DNA of 64,000 bases from Branchiostoma floridae. Taxonomy: Eukaryota > Chordata > Leptocardii > Amphioxiformes > Branchiostomatidae. The stretch is from the NCBI RefSeq assembly GCF_000003815.2, contig NC_049986.1, forward strand, positions 20,363,720 to 20,427,719. Reading direction: 5' to 3'. A program made the translations under genes and the position numbers. Below, one piece after another: positions 47,301 to 60,290 of the stretch; position 1 is the stretch's first letter, and each line of letters starts with the position of its first letter. The notes under the pieces are model-generated. The model saw only the letters and a program-made list of their open reading frames with translations. It did not search any database and was not told the origin of the DNA.

Positions 47301-47399
47301 CAGCATTCATCAAATCAAAAGGGGCTCATCTGGAAAGTTTGAAAGAACATTTGCAGATAGATGTGCAAAGGTTAGGTGTGACAGGTCGTTTGTTGTAAT

Positions 47400-47480
47400 A
47401 TAACCAGCTGCTGCGGAGCTGGTGTGTTACACGAAGGGCGGTAATACCGGCTATATAGACACAGATGCAGATTAGATCAT
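47400..47480 (+). mobile_element. LINE-like 3' end
   Basis: GTGTGTTACACGAAGGGCGG, then TAATACCGGCTATATAGACA, ending in a CAGATGCAGATTAGAT tail. This looks like the 3' terminus of a non-LTR retrotransposon family. Confidence 0.5.
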
Positions 47481-48764
47481 TTTTTTCGATCTCTTGGACT
47501 TGGTGAAGAAAACATGAAGTAACGAATCACATCTCCAGCAATACACAAATATTTGATTCGTACAGCGTAAGTTGTACTGTGAATGACAAAGTTTATGTCG
47601 ATACACAGAGAGTAGAAATTCGGCATATTTTACTGCTCCCATAGTGACAGCAGTATGTACATGACGGCTAACTCCATATACAAATCTACAAATCAATAGC
47701 CAAGTGCTCTTGGCCCAACCTCCATAACAATCCATCATACACGGCTATTGAGGAATAACTTCAGAGGATGGCTGCGGCTGCCTACAGGGATGTGATAGCT
47801 CAATATGTTCCACTATGCCCGACTCCTGACGGTCAAGGCTTCTGAAGAACCAGAAGGGGATTACTGTTGCTGATGTTAGGGCTCAGACTCAAGGATGAAA
47901 CTTCCGTACTATGACTTGATTATTTCTACATCTGCATTGTCGGTAGCGTTTCGGTTGAAATTGAATTCAACATAGTGTGTTATTTGTCTCAGTTGATGGA
48001 CACTATTCTGTGTATGACAGACACTTCAAACTTGACCGAACCTCCCTATGTCTTGAACCATTCAATAGTACAAAACTTTGCTCATAAATTCTGAACTTCT
48101 CAATTCAAATTCTGAATTCTAATTCAATGTACTCTGATACGTAATTGTCAGTTTGGCTTTATTTTCAGAAGTGAATCTACTGGTGGATCTAGCAGCTGAA
48201 TGAGTACTTTTACCACTGACTGTGAATGTTGATTAATACAAAAATGACTTTATTGTTAAGAATCGACACAAACATTTCTGACAAACGTCAGCTCCAAATA
48301 TGAAAGAAACCTAAGAAAATCCTTTAAAATCAAAACATCTGTTTATGGATGATGTGAACTGAACTGTCACAATGTCCGTTCCGTACAACAGTCGCGTGGG
48401 ACTGTGTCCGTCTGAAACATCGATACAAAAAGATTTACCGCCGCGCTCTGGCGGCCTGGCATCCGGCAGGAATGGTACAAGGTAATTCTGGGGGATTACT
48501 GGCTATGGACTGGGGTGCCGGGGGAGTTGTAGGATAAATCTCACAGGCAGTGCAGGAGATTTGATTCCACTCAATCAATACTACCCATGAGAATCATGAT
48601 GTTCTCCTGAAGTATACGTCTTTACTCTATTCGGCATCAAAATGTTATGTGTATATTTTTCTATTAGGTTTTGGACAGACAAGGACAATGTGACACTGCA
48701 CTAAAGTTAGAAACTTATATTGACAGTGTCACATACACAGTACAGAAAAAAGGTAAAGGTAGTA
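47481..48764. other. Stretch without recognised features
   Basis: Short frames only, including 47472-47738 on the minus strand; none recognised. Confidence 0.35.
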
Positions 48765-48912
48765 TTTCTTTTGCCTTCCCGACCGAAGTCAGATACCCAT
48801 TTTTACACCTGGGTGAACTGGGGAAGGTTGTGTAAAGTGTCTTTCCCACGGTGTATCGAACTAGGGACTTCTAGAGTCGGAGCCGAACGCTCTACCAGCT
48901 TAGACACACACG
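48765..48912 (-). mobile_element. tRNA-derived SINE
   Basis: Minus strand: box A-like TAAGCTGGTAGAGCG, box B-like TAGTTCGATACACC, body GGGAAAGACACTTTACACAA, then AAATGGGTATCTGACTTCGG. Same family as 13431-13575. Confidence 0.65.
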
Positions 48913-49182
48913 ACGCCAATGTGCGTGTATCTACTTGAGTTACAAATGCAAGATGACAACAACTAATCTTTTAATACTTATAGAGTAAGCCTTTGTTGCA
49001 TGGATGCGTATCACACTTTAATGGCCACTTACACCTTCTGCGCGACGGCGCATTTGAAATTTCAGAATGATTCAGAATGACGTCGACGGTTTTATGCCGC
49101 AATGACCAAAAATAAAAGCTTTCTTTCGTGCAAGCGTGGTGGTCTCCATTCCTCATGAGGGTAAAGCGTGAATTTGAATAAA

Positions 49183-49409
49183 GTTACTCCAAATGTTCTT
49201 CAAGCAGTGACAGTTTTTAAAAGTAAGGTGCATAGTATTACCTCCAAATTTTCGACGGCGTACAGTCCATCTTGCTTTACGGAGTGTGAGAGAGTTATTC
49301 TCCTTGGTCATTCTCCGTGAACAAAATGGACTGTTAGCCGTCGAAAATTTGGAGTTAAATGTACCTTAACTTTAAAAACAGTCATTGCTTGAAGACATTA
49401 TGGAGTAAC
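49183..49409. mobile_element. Foldback MITE
   Basis: A 227-bp element with arms of about 85 bp. The ends are GTTACTCC and the complement. Both arms carry AGTGACAGTTTTTAAA-type and CCAAATTTTCGACGGC segments. Confidence 0.75.
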
Positions 49410-50169
49410 TGTATCCATACGTGACTCATGAACCTCTTCAACGGTGAACTTGAATGAATATGATGCGGAGATGATTAAAAATGACACCTATTTGATTATG
49501 CTGCTTTTAATTTCCTTTCCTTGACGTTGATGTATTTCATTATGTGCCTTTACCATGCATCATCGTGCATTGCAGTTGGCCTGTAGTTGAATGTCCTTTC
49601 GCTGTAGATTCGATGCTGTTGTTTGTAAAGCACCTAATATAGACTTGCCAGGAACTTTAAAGAATGCCTCATAGGTTCCACAAAGCATCTAGGTGTCCTC
49701 TCCTCTCGTTTGCTTGTGCTTTCTCAACATTAGTCGGAGATATATAAATCCACCAAGAAATTGAATGTGGGTGGGGTTTTTTTTTATTGTCTATCCTCCG
49801 CGTCTACAAAAATTAGGAATTCTGAAAGTCGCTTCATCAGATTATCTAAGAAAATAACAACAAAAGACAATGAAAAGGTAAGAAGCTAAGTCCTTTAGGA
49901 ATGATTTCTTCTTCTTCACGTGTTGGCTTTATAAGTTTGAGGAGAGAAGTCAATGTTTCTTCCCTTTTTGTTTTCATTCTGCTGCTGTCAGCTATAATCA
50001 ATTTTGTTTGCCCGACTCTGTCTCCCATCGTGCGATCGATCACCGCATTTAGCCCCTATAATTAAAGTGTCGCAAAACAGCTTATCCCCGAGTTTGCTGC
50101 TTCTGTAGGCGGATTTGTGACCACCTTGGGACCTCCCCCGCGCGTGCCGGTGTCCGTGTTTCACTCCCG
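49410..50169. other. Stretch without recognised features
   Basis: AT-rich, no supported gene or repeat. Confidence 0.35.
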
Positions 50170-50512
50170 GTGTGACAGCTTACTTGATCTAGGGCTCAAC
50201 TCAGATCTGCGTCATTCTGACTATTGGCAAATGGGCAAAATACTTTTAGGACAGATGTAGAGCAAACTTTTGGACGACTTGGGCAATTATAGGTAGACTA
50301 TTTGCATTCAAGATTGTCCACAATGACACCCAAAGGACCAAGTGTGACAGCTTACTTGATTCCGGGCTCAACTTGGATCAGTGTCATTCTGAGTTCGGCT
50401 ATTGGTAAATGGGCAATATCCGCTTGGGACAGACGCAGAACAAACTTTCAGACGACTTGAGTAATTATAGACAGACCATTTCCCGTGTAGATTGTTCCCA
50501 ATGACACTCAAA
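50170..50512. repeat. Tandem duplication, 172-bp period
   Basis: Two units starting GTGTGACAGCTTACTTGAT at 50170 and 50342. They share the ACAAACTTTCRGACGACTTG-like and CAATGACACYCAAAGGACC blocks. Confidence 0.75.
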
Positions 50513-50919
50513 GGACCCACCCAAGTTGGTTCTAAGGCCTAATGGCCATTGTAAATCAGTGGTAAGTTCGGAATAGATATCCAGGACCAACTAAAAGTGA
50601 CCACGATGGTTTAGTGACCCTACAATAGAGGTGAATACAGCCACAAGTTTGTACATTAGTACATACATAATGAGGAACTTTGGCATGCCTTGTAAAACTG
50701 ACATATATTGGCAGAAAAAAAAAAAACATGCCAGATGCAATGCCACCCTATTGTGTCTGCAATAAACATACACCGTCTGCAATATCATTTTTTCTTCTGT
50801 CCGTTTTTAAAACTTAAATAATTTTTCACAGTATCTCGGACAAGGCAATTGATGCTGTTGTAATTAAAGCAAATAAACCGATACAGAAGTATACAGATAC
50901 ACCCCATTGGTCACACGTG

Positions 50920-52080
50920 ACATCTTACTCTAAGGTACATGTTACTTCCGTGAGCGTGCAACATTTACTATCCTTTCCCTCCTTTGTCCGTAACGTTGAT
51001 CTTCTGGCAGATCTCCAAGTCCTCCGGGTGCCGTAAGTACTCCAAAAGTCACGAACCCTAGATTTCCGGTAGTTAGTTTGATTACTGCCGGGTACATGCA
51101 AAATGTACTACTTTTGTCTTCCAAGTTGATCTGTTGGCAAACCTCATAGTCCCTTGTTAGACCCATCAACTCCAAAAGGCACGAACCCTAGATTTCCGGT
51201 AGTTAGTTTGACTGCTGCAGGATAAGACCAAGTTCCCAGTACCACTGATATGATCTTACACCGGCAAGTCAACTGTAGGTAATGTAATAAACGTAAACAC
51301 TCCAATAAAGTGTTGGAGAGGTGACATGTAGCAACGCCTCGGTGGCTTAAATTCCATGATACTCTAAGATGTGTGCCGTGAGCATGGAAGATGTACAACC
51401 ATTATTTTCATTTTAACTCAACTTAATCTGTTGGCAGAGCTTCCATTCCCCCACATGACGTAATTACACTCAAAGACACGAACCCAGGACTCAAACGTAG
51501 CTATAAGTAAACACACCAACGCATTAATAGAAAGGTAATGAGTAGCAACGCCCCGAAGGTGTATTTGACACCTTGTTCTAAAATGTGTGTGCCGTGAGCA
51601 GGCAAAATGTACTAACATTTTCTTGTTTTTAGATAATGTTGATCTGTTGGCAGACCGCCCATGCAGTTTCTCTGTTAGATGCAAAGAGGCCCGATATCCG
51701 GCATTTCCGGTAGTTTGTTTGATTGCTGCCGGTTACAGTAAAGGTCGCAGTTCCGTGGACATGATCTTTCAATGACAACTTAACTGTAGCTATATAAAAA
51801 GATAAAAGCTCCAATGAAGGATAAGAAGCAACGTCTCGGTAGCTTATACGACATCTTACTCTAAGATGCAGCTTCCGTGATGCCATCAGCGTGAAGCATT
51901 TACTACTCTTTTGTTGGCCAAGATGATTTGTTTTTGGCAGAGCTCCCAGTCCCCTGTGTGACGTAAGTTCGACAAGAGTCACGAACTCAGGACTGCGTTT
52001 GATTACTGTGGGTTACAGATGAGCTCGCAGCACGACGAACATGACCTTTCACTGGTACGTCATCCGCAGCTAGTTACCAA
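50920..52080. repeat. Diverged tandem array, about 5 units of 170-290 bp
   Basis: A core of the form CCGTGAGCRTGCAA..., then TGATCTGTTGGCAGA, CACGAACCCTAG and TTTCCGGTAGTTAGTTTGA blocks recurs from about 50930, 51090, 51371, 51583 and 51870. Open frames here are unit by-products. Confidence 0.65.
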
Positions 52081-53100
52081 AGCTAGTATCTCAAAGCCGT
52101 TCATAATCCTAGATAAGTTGGGACTCGTGACGAATGTCTGACTCAGTCATCTTGTGGTAGTAGGTACTGGTGACAGCAGAAATCTCCAGTCCTGATATCT
52201 TAAACCTGCTATATTTATTCACATGGCACAAAGAAGGGTGCATTGTCACAAAGGGTTTGTTTAAACGGCGTGTGTTAACATCATACAGATAACATCTTGA
52301 TTACTTGCAATTTTTTTAATAACAAAGGTCTGTAACTTCCATTGTAATAGCATTGTTAGGTGAGCACCTCAACATAAGTGACGTTATGCAACAGGAAGAA
52401 TTTTGCTATCAGCCTTTTCTAATTGTACGGATGAGAATTCGAAGCTGATCGGTTACGTTGTCCTCTGTTTGACACGAGGAGAAGGTTATCACCTTTTGAA
52501 CTCTGCCCGGAGCACAAACCGACTGTATAGTTCCCCCTCCTCACAGCAAACCCACCTGATCCCCGGGTATTCACTCAGAAAGGCTATCAAGGGAACTACT
52601 CTAACAATCATCTTTTTTGTTTCGGCAGTCAACAGGCATGACCTATCGTACACCTGGCGTGCTATCTACATTTTGCTGCAAGCTTGCACATCGCTCACAG
52701 CTTCAATACAATGTATTTTCCCTTGCCATTAAAAAGTTTTAAATCAAAGGTGAACTATACATTCACGCCTGAATTTTTCAAAAACGCTATATTTAAACGA
52801 CGAAGTTTCGCTATGTGCCTAACTGCAGGTCTAGGCTTATTTCTGTCCTTATCAGCATCATATCTACCATTTCTATTGCCACGAAATGGCCTAAGGAGAC
52901 ATAAACTAAAAATAGACCTTCTCCCAATGTTCCTTCCATGAGAATTTGCTTCGGGGCATCTATTATTTAGTTCCGCCGGAGGATATTACCCGCGAGGGGG
53001 AGGATTCCATATGAACATCACGTCATCTATTTTTCTCCTTAGACGTACCATAATGTGAGCTGACGGCGTGACGCTTCTGGTTCATATCACTGGGCGTCTT
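52081..53100. other. Stretch without recognised features
   Basis: Frames at 52403-52732 and 52684-52941 are not recognised. Confidence 0.35.
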
Positions 53101-53104
53101 CGAG

Positions 53105-53325
53105 CTGATGGAAATCTAAGATACCATCTGAGACGTCTTATGTAACATATTACCATTGTTGCCAGACTCCAGGCCTCAAGTAAGAAGCAGAAATTGATTT
53201 GAATCGCTTGAATTGTGCCGATGGGAACTTTGAAAACATCTAAGATACCATCGGAGACTCCTTATGTAACTTCTTACAATTGCTGCCGGACTCCGGGCCT
53301 CAGACATTAATTTGAATCGCTTAGC
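53105..53325. repeat. Tandem duplication of about 125 bp
   Basis: Two units share CTAAGATACCATCKGAGAC, CTTATGTAAC, TTGCTGCCGGACTCC-like and TTTGAATCGCTT blocks, near 53114 and 53238. Confidence 0.6.
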
Positions 53326-53856
53326 ACGTGTGGAAAACTTGCCAGAAACAAATCAAATTCCAGCAACGAAGGCGTTTGTCGTAATGACTTAAAGTAAACC
53401 TACTACCCATCGATTCCCCATAATGTTATTTGCAGTAATATATAATTCACATAAAACTTTATTGAATTACAGGCTTTTCTTGATTGAGTTTTTATCAATG
53501 TGTTCATGATGACATTAGTGCTAGAATGTTCCACCGCCTTACTCAGAACGTTTGCATTCCATAGCACAGCTGTCCGACCCACTAACGCCTTGATCGGTTG
53601 AGTGACTCCAAATTGCAGAAAGCAAGAATCGTCTCTCCCGGACGCGTGGATGAAATTGTCCGACAAATTGCTGCGTGGTGACAGCTACAATCCCATCCGC
53701 ACACGCGAAACACATTACCTGCCATGCACACGGCGGCTGGAACATTGTTTCCATCAGAAGAACCATTTCAAGAGTGGGACATGGCGATCAATAGTACAGA
53801 CATATTCAAACAACGATGCAACAAGCAGATCCAACTGTGCCATAAGATGGCCAAGC

Positions 53857-53936
53857 CAAGCCGGCCAAAGGGAGTAAAACAGGCACCAGGTATCTGCCGT
53901 CACTGAAACAGGGAGCCTGTTTGACTTCCTTTGGCA
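53857..53936. repeat. Small hairpin element
   Basis: Arms of the form GCCAAAGGGAGTAAAACAGG and the complement (CCTGTTTGACTTCCTTTGGC), about 80 bp in all. Confidence 0.6.
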
Positions 53937-54098
53937 GGCTATACTCCTTTGCTAGATTTGATACTATCTTATGGCACCATTGGATATGCTTGGAGACGGT
54001 GTCCTCAAGCTACAATGGGTTCTTTTTTTTTCTTACCACTTCTACTGTAACTTCTCCGAGGCGCTTGCGCCACGGCACCAGTATTATTTCGGATCTTT

Positions 54099-54379
54099 AA
54101 GGTGCATTCTCAACGCACCTGCGTCACACTTGCGTCACTGCGTGGTTCGAAAGATTTTCAGAGATAAAGAAAGAACTTTCTGTGTACACTTTTTGTGTAT
54201 TTTGTCGCCTTTTAAGTAAAACTTTTATGTATTACACAATATATAAATCATAGAAAATCGGAGAAAATAACAAAACAGTGACGCAGTGAACTTATCGGAG
54301 AAAATAACAAAACAGTGACGCAGTGAACGAACCCCGTAGTGACGCAAGCTTGACGCAAGTGCGGTGAGAGTCTACCTTT
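54099..54379. mobile_element. MITE family A, copy 2
   Basis: Arms read AAGGTGCATTCTCAACGCAC and the complement of GCGGTGAGAGTCTACCTTT. They carry TTGCGTCACTGCGTGGTTCG. An internal segment (ATCGGAGAAAATAACAAAAC) is duplicated in tandem. Same family as 41562-41811. Confidence 0.7.
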
Positions 54380-57179
54380 ACATCTGAGTTAGGGTAGCAG
54401 CAGTTTTTATAGTCTATCACTTCCCAGGGGACCATTTTACCTATTCATGGCACCAGATGATTTCATGAACTAATATCGTAAACCAGCTCGTCTATGCACA
54501 CGGTCTATTTTACGTTATTGTACGCAACCTAATCCTATATATTTTACACAACTGCAAAGTGCCTTGAAGGTCTAAGCCACGACGTGGCGTCCTATTTACA
54601 GTTATTGGTCAACCGCCAAGGTTACCAGTAAAATGCTAGGTACAGGCCTTGACTGTTTGCAATGTTTTTATATTCATGGACATCTCTCCGCGTTCTGCCA
54701 CATCAGAGACATGAAAGTATGTGTTTTGACATTGGAGACCTTGAAAAAGGCAGCAGAAATTGGTTATTTTGCATTTTTTTTCACTCATCGTCTTTCTTAC
54801 ATCTTTTGTTTTAATGTTGTCGCTTTGAAGGACATGCAACAACTTTTACCTATCTATTCAAAGGCTCTTCTTGAGAGTTAGCCATAGGAATAGATAAAAC
54901 GAATAGGTTTTGCCCAAGGCACATAGGGGTGGGTCTGTACTCTCATTGTGGTCCAATTCACGAGCCATGTTCCACCAAGAAAACCAACGTGTAAGTATGA
55001 CCCACTTGAAACCATGATGCTAGAGAAGGTCACCCAATTACATATATACCTCTTCTGTATTGGCTGACCAAATAGGTCATTGCACATGTATAACTGTCCA
55101 TTTTGCTGAGTCGTGACACTATCCTTACCGTCGTACCGTAAGTGCATACCATCTGTGGCAGGAAAGCCTTCTAGAAGGGCATCCATAATGAAACCCTGCA
55201 CCCTGCAGGGGTGTCGGCTTCCAACACCTGAGACTCCATTTACGCCTTCTCCGGGGATTTGAGCGGGGTGTTGAGTTTAATTGTTTGTGAAAATGAAGCA
55301 AATGGCTCGAAGCTTTCACCACGATCTTTCAGCTGCACCATGCAAAAACGTTTCTAAAATGTCTGGTTATTTTTTGTTGTTATATGATATCGTTTGCTAG
55401 TTTGTATGTACTATAAATGTATGTAGTATGCATGACGAATTTATATCACCGGTTTATATCAATGCATCAATCTGTATGCATGAGTTTGTTTTTTATTTGG
55501 CGTTCTCGTGCCGTAACTCATCCTCAATGTCCCGTCACGTGTTCTCTCCTGACGGTGCCCTTATCATCTCCACTCGTCATTTCCGATCACCGGTCCGGAT
55601 CAACCCGGTTAATTACTAAGGTCATGTGTCGCCACTGATTCCATCAATAAACCATACCGCCATTTTGGAACCATCAATATTTGAAGGTCATACATTCATT
55701 CCGTTGCTTTAGGGACCTGACGAGTTACCAGAGGAAGTTTGATCTGCCAGGTTGTATCCTCATCAAAGCCTCCGACGTTCGTAGAGCGACAACCTCGCAA
55801 GACGAAATTTAGCCCTGCTAACTCTAACCTTTCATGTCTCAAATGTACATTAGGGAAGATCTTTGTACATTCGAGCTTCTGTACCTCTAAGCCATCACGT
55901 GAATCAATTAAAGAGTCTGCACGAAGCCGATAAAGATCGATAAGGTATTTGAAAGCTTATATGATGAAGCAGGTCATCTGGAAAAATCACCGACCTGTCC
56001 TCCCGTGGACAGTCTGGACTAGGAGATAACTGGACAATTCTGGCACTAAAGATCGAACCTCGTGGATTCTTTATCCATTAAAGTTGAGTTCAAGTTAAAC
56101 AATTGGAAGCAAGTCAAAGAAATAATGTTGTTGCAGCTCGTTACGCTATATGTATGTCGACTTTAAGGAACATTTCAAAGTCAAGTGCAGGTTGATGGTT
56201 GAAGTTTTATGAGACGTCTGCTGAATTCAACGTAAAGTCAGCACTTTTGTGTCGTGTTCAGTGTTGCGTGGGTGCCAAATGTTAAAGAGATAGCGGTTAA
56301 ATGCTTTGACACAAGCCTGGGGCACTTAACGACCTAAAAAAATCGTTCCAATAAGGTAATCTAAGACCCATGTCCATTAGGCAAACCTTTTTGAAATAGC
56401 AGCCATCACTCAACACCGTCGAATAACAGACCTGCATAAAAGGCCAGCACTTTAACTTTACATACTATGTTTCTTGTAGAGAGGTAAATCAGTGCAATGA
56501 ATCAAACATCACCACATTGGGTCATTTGTTCAAGCAGCTTCTGTCCCAGAAAAACACATAGCGTTGCCGTAGCCGTAGAAGCTTTATTGCATAGAGAAAT
56601 CTTGGCACAGATTGGACACTTGATAAAACAGGACACGATTTGTCAATTGGTCAATTGCAAATGGACGACACAAAGTTGTTAGTCTGACATTTGCCTGACC
56701 TAAAAACCGGTGTGTTTTCCAACACACTTAGCTAACAGTGCGAGCCATTCTGATTGACTGGAAAGCCTCTAATTTGAACATCTTCCATTACTCCAAATAC
56801 ACCATTTCCACCACGACAGTACATGGGAGGTCAGCGACCGTAAAGCTCTGGCCTCCAGCCGACATGAAGAGCTGGTTCTTACATGTACGTAGCTTTCCAT
56901 ATTGTTTGTTTGGGTGGACAGCCTATAGTTGATCGAACTCCATGGTGAACGTAATACTAGGTGTCTTACACTGTTCCAGAAACGAAAAAAAAGAATAATT
57001 ACAATTACCAAAGTTATTGAGCCACATTTGCAATGGATGTTTATAAAATTCGTTGTTTCCTAGAACTATCTTACAACCTGAGTAACATAGACTACTGATA
57101 TGCGGCGAAGATGATGATGATGAAGTACTGTGGATATTCCTCATTAGATAACTTAAACCAGAGTCGTTATAACAGCTAC
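54380..57179. other. Stretch without supported genes
   Basis: Frames at 54878-55322 (minus) and 55417-55638 (plus) were read but not recognised. 56497-57144 has only short frames on both strands. Confidence 0.35.
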
Positions 57180-57184
57180 ATAGA

Positions 57185-57910
57185 GAACGTTATAGCCAAT
57201 CATATGTGCCGTTGATTCCAAGGTTGAGAGAAACCCAGTTGCACATTCCATTACCTAGTTGGCTTTCTAATAAAAAGATCTGATATTGAATTTCATAGAC
57301 TGCACGGCACAAAGCAGTAGTAAACATAGTCGACACAAAACCGCTATAAACTCAGTTTAGACCTGACATCATAGACATCGCAGCCAAAGCCTCGATTTTA
57401 TAAACGTACTAGCTGACACAGAAAAGCGAATGCACTGTGGTTTCTGAGATTGAAATTTCCCATTCGGTAATACCATTATCTAGTTGGCTTCCTAATAAAA
57501 ACTATATAACATTGTGATTGCATTTCATAGACTGCACGTTAAACCTAGTCGACGCAAAACCACTTTAAATTCAGTTACGCCCTGACATCCTAGACATGGC
57601 AGCCAACGCCTCAAAATACCGAGCAGTCTATGAAATGCAATGTTAGAGGCATTTATAAACTTACATCTGACAGAGACAATCGAATGTTCCGTTGCTTCTG
57701 AGGTCGAAAGAACCCAGTTGTATACTGGTTCCCATCCGGTAATACCATTATCTAGTTGGCTTCCTAATAAAAACTATATAACATTGGCAGCGCATTTCAT
57801 AGACTGCACGGTAAACATTGTCGACGTAAAACGGCTATAAACTTAGTTTAGCCTTGACATCCAAGACATCGCAGCCAAAGCCTCTATTTTTATAAACTTA
57901 CTCATCAGTG
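57185..57910. repeat. Tandem array, 3 units of about 240 bp
   Basis: Units begin near 57190, 57425 and 57660. Each has TAGTTGGCTTYCTAATAAAA, then TTTCATAGACTGCACG and GACATCGCAGCCAAAGCCTC blocks in that order. Confidence 0.75.
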
Positions 57911-60180
57911 TGTGGCTACCTCGGCCCGTAATCCCTTTACTACACGAGGGCTTTTCCAGACAGCCCCATGCATTATTCAGTGCTTTTACAGTCCCCGTTT
58001 TTACGGTGTCAGGTTCTACCACTATCCGACTGACCAGCTTCCCACTGTAAGTACCTCAGCAAACAGATTGGTGAGCATTTCATGTTGACTGGCCAAGCGA
58101 GCTGTCTGAAAACGATTTGTGCAGGAGAGATGGTCCTCTTTATTGCCATTTGTAAATTGCTCTCAATGCAATATACAGTGTGCTTTGCGTCAGAAAATTC
58201 ATTTCCGCCTCCCCAATATCTCGTTAGCAGCGACAAGTAAAGTAAATTGTCGTGTTAGGACAACGAATGGAATTTACGACCGGCGGGTGAGAGGAACCAG
58301 GCAGGCCTAGCCTCCTTCGCAGACATCCTGTTGGGCTGAATTTTTTGCGGGGAAGCGCTGGTTCAAATTTTCAGCATGGGCTACGCGGTAACTCCCTATC
58401 ATCTTGTGGAATTAGACAACCTTAACCTATGTTAATAATCAGCCCTACAACAATAACAAGTTTAAAAAAGACCTACATGACGTCTGCAAATGAGGCTAAG
58501 ATAGACAAATCTGGAGGCGAATAAGTCGTGAAATAACGCCGAAATAAACTGATACCAGTGCTGTGTAATACTTCTATGTCGCCATTTCATTAGATCTGTA
58601 TCACTTGCAGTTACACACGGGTCGCTATATATGCCATGTCACATATATCATATTCTGTACCAGCATTAGAGGACATCAGCTTCCCTGTTCGTTGCAGTGC
58701 TACAATGTATTGATTTTTTTCAGTCTTCATTTGTTAAATGTATGCCTTATAACTTAATCATGTAATCATCCAATATCAAAAGTGGTCACACTGTCAGATT
58801 GGGTATCTGGTGCTAAAACGCAATGGGGGGATAATAGAATTTGATTTCCTTTTCTTCTCTTAGTCAATCTCTGCCAGGCAGCCAAATGCAGACCAGGACA
58901 AAGTAATGCACACAAAAAGTACTTTTGTAATTCAAAAAAAAAAAAAAACAGTCAAAGATACTTAGCTTATATGTAGAGCCGCGAAAAATTTAAACCTATC
59001 GAGCGTTATTAACAGTGAATGCTTTCCCTTTTAGCACATTTGCAATTGAATTTGAATCAAACTCTTGACGATTAAGTACTTATTCGTGTTTAACGACTAC
59101 AACCTGGCACAACACAATTTTATTACTACACATTATAAGATGATATCTTAATCATGGAGAGGTCAACCATTTAACTTGCCAGCCAATAAGATGGTGGAAA
59201 AACTCATAACAACTTGACTAAGACTTAAAACTTCGTCGGGAGTGTTTCACGCCCAAACCGGATTTGTAGCCACCCCCGCGCTTCCCCGCCAAGTAATCTG
59301 GTGCAGGCCCAGCAATGCAGGGGTGTAGTAACAAGATTAAGCACTCTGCCGAAATGTGCCAACACCAACAACTGATAAGAAAGCCATTTAACAGGACTTT
59401 TTAATCCTACTCTAGCACCTCCATACGATGTAGAGCCTTAATCGTCTCCGTCCAGTAGATTGCTTGAACATGAAAAGTTAATAACTTACTTAGCTGTATT
59501 CATATATTCCTCGTATAATTTCTGTTTATGTTTTGAACAATAAATTAGCAAATAGATCATACGAATCAATATCAGATATAGACTAGTGCTGTGGTTTCTT
59601 GTGATTGTGTCATTTGGTAAAAGTTTCCCTTTTTTTGTCTTCAAATTTCGCTTTTTACTGCTATCCTCCAGCCGTACAAGTGACATCTTCAACGGTATTT
59701 TCTTTTTGATAACGACTTGTTCATTAATGTATAGTGTTTTGACCGGCCTACTCGGCATTGGATTGCTATTTACGATCGCAGTAAACTTAAAATACCATCT
59801 TCCGTCATTCATGGGGCAGACCACAGCCCTACGCTGTAAACTTTATGGCGTTAATCGGGAAAATAAGACCACTTTACCTGCTAACATCGTTTATTTTCTA
59901 CTTTTCTTATTAGACGGTATCCATAGGGTTTACATGCAGTTCCACGAGTATATCTTCTGACAGAGTTGCCTCGCTGATTAAAATCCCTTTGAAAAATTGG
60001 TTCATCTCGTAACGGATATTAGACGATACCTTCGACCTGTAGGGGTTTCCCAGGGGCAATAAAAAAAGTGGAGGGTAGTCAGGTGCGCCTGAGGACGTTT
60101 ATACAAGCTGCAATGTAGTTTCTATAGTCAACATGGCTGCATAACGAGCAGTTAGCCATTGCGGTGTGCAACATAAACGC
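57911..60180. other. Stretch without supported genes
   Basis: Holds a poly(A) run at about 58935. The overlapping 112- and 124-codon frames at 59486-59960 are hydrophobic but not recognised. No repeat family is identified. Confidence 0.35.
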
Positions 60181-60184
60181 TGTA

Positions 60185-60290
60185 GAGGATGTTCAGCACC
60201 AAGGACAGGTCTATAAACACCCCTGCATGAAACGATATAGAGGTCTGCAAATGATGTTCAGCACCAAGGACAGGCCATAGTCATCGTCTG
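60185..60290. repeat. Duplicated ATGTTCAGCACCAAGGACAG segment
   Basis: Two copies about 60 bp apart. A related copy on the other strand occurs near 31697 (TGTCCTTGGTGCTGAAT). Part of an interspersed family. Confidence 0.5.

Noticed and set aside
54878-55322. Minus-strand frames of 107 and 65 codons
   Set aside because: Readable but no family recognised and no supporting exon partners; possibly repeat-derived.
55640-55720. Minus-strand NIDG reading as exon 1 of gene 2
   Set aside because: Stops lie just upstream in frame and there is no G-x-R block or donor.
59486-59960. Hydrophobic 124-codon frame that looks like a membrane protein
   Set aside because: The T-rich base composition alone can give this, and the opposite strand is open too.
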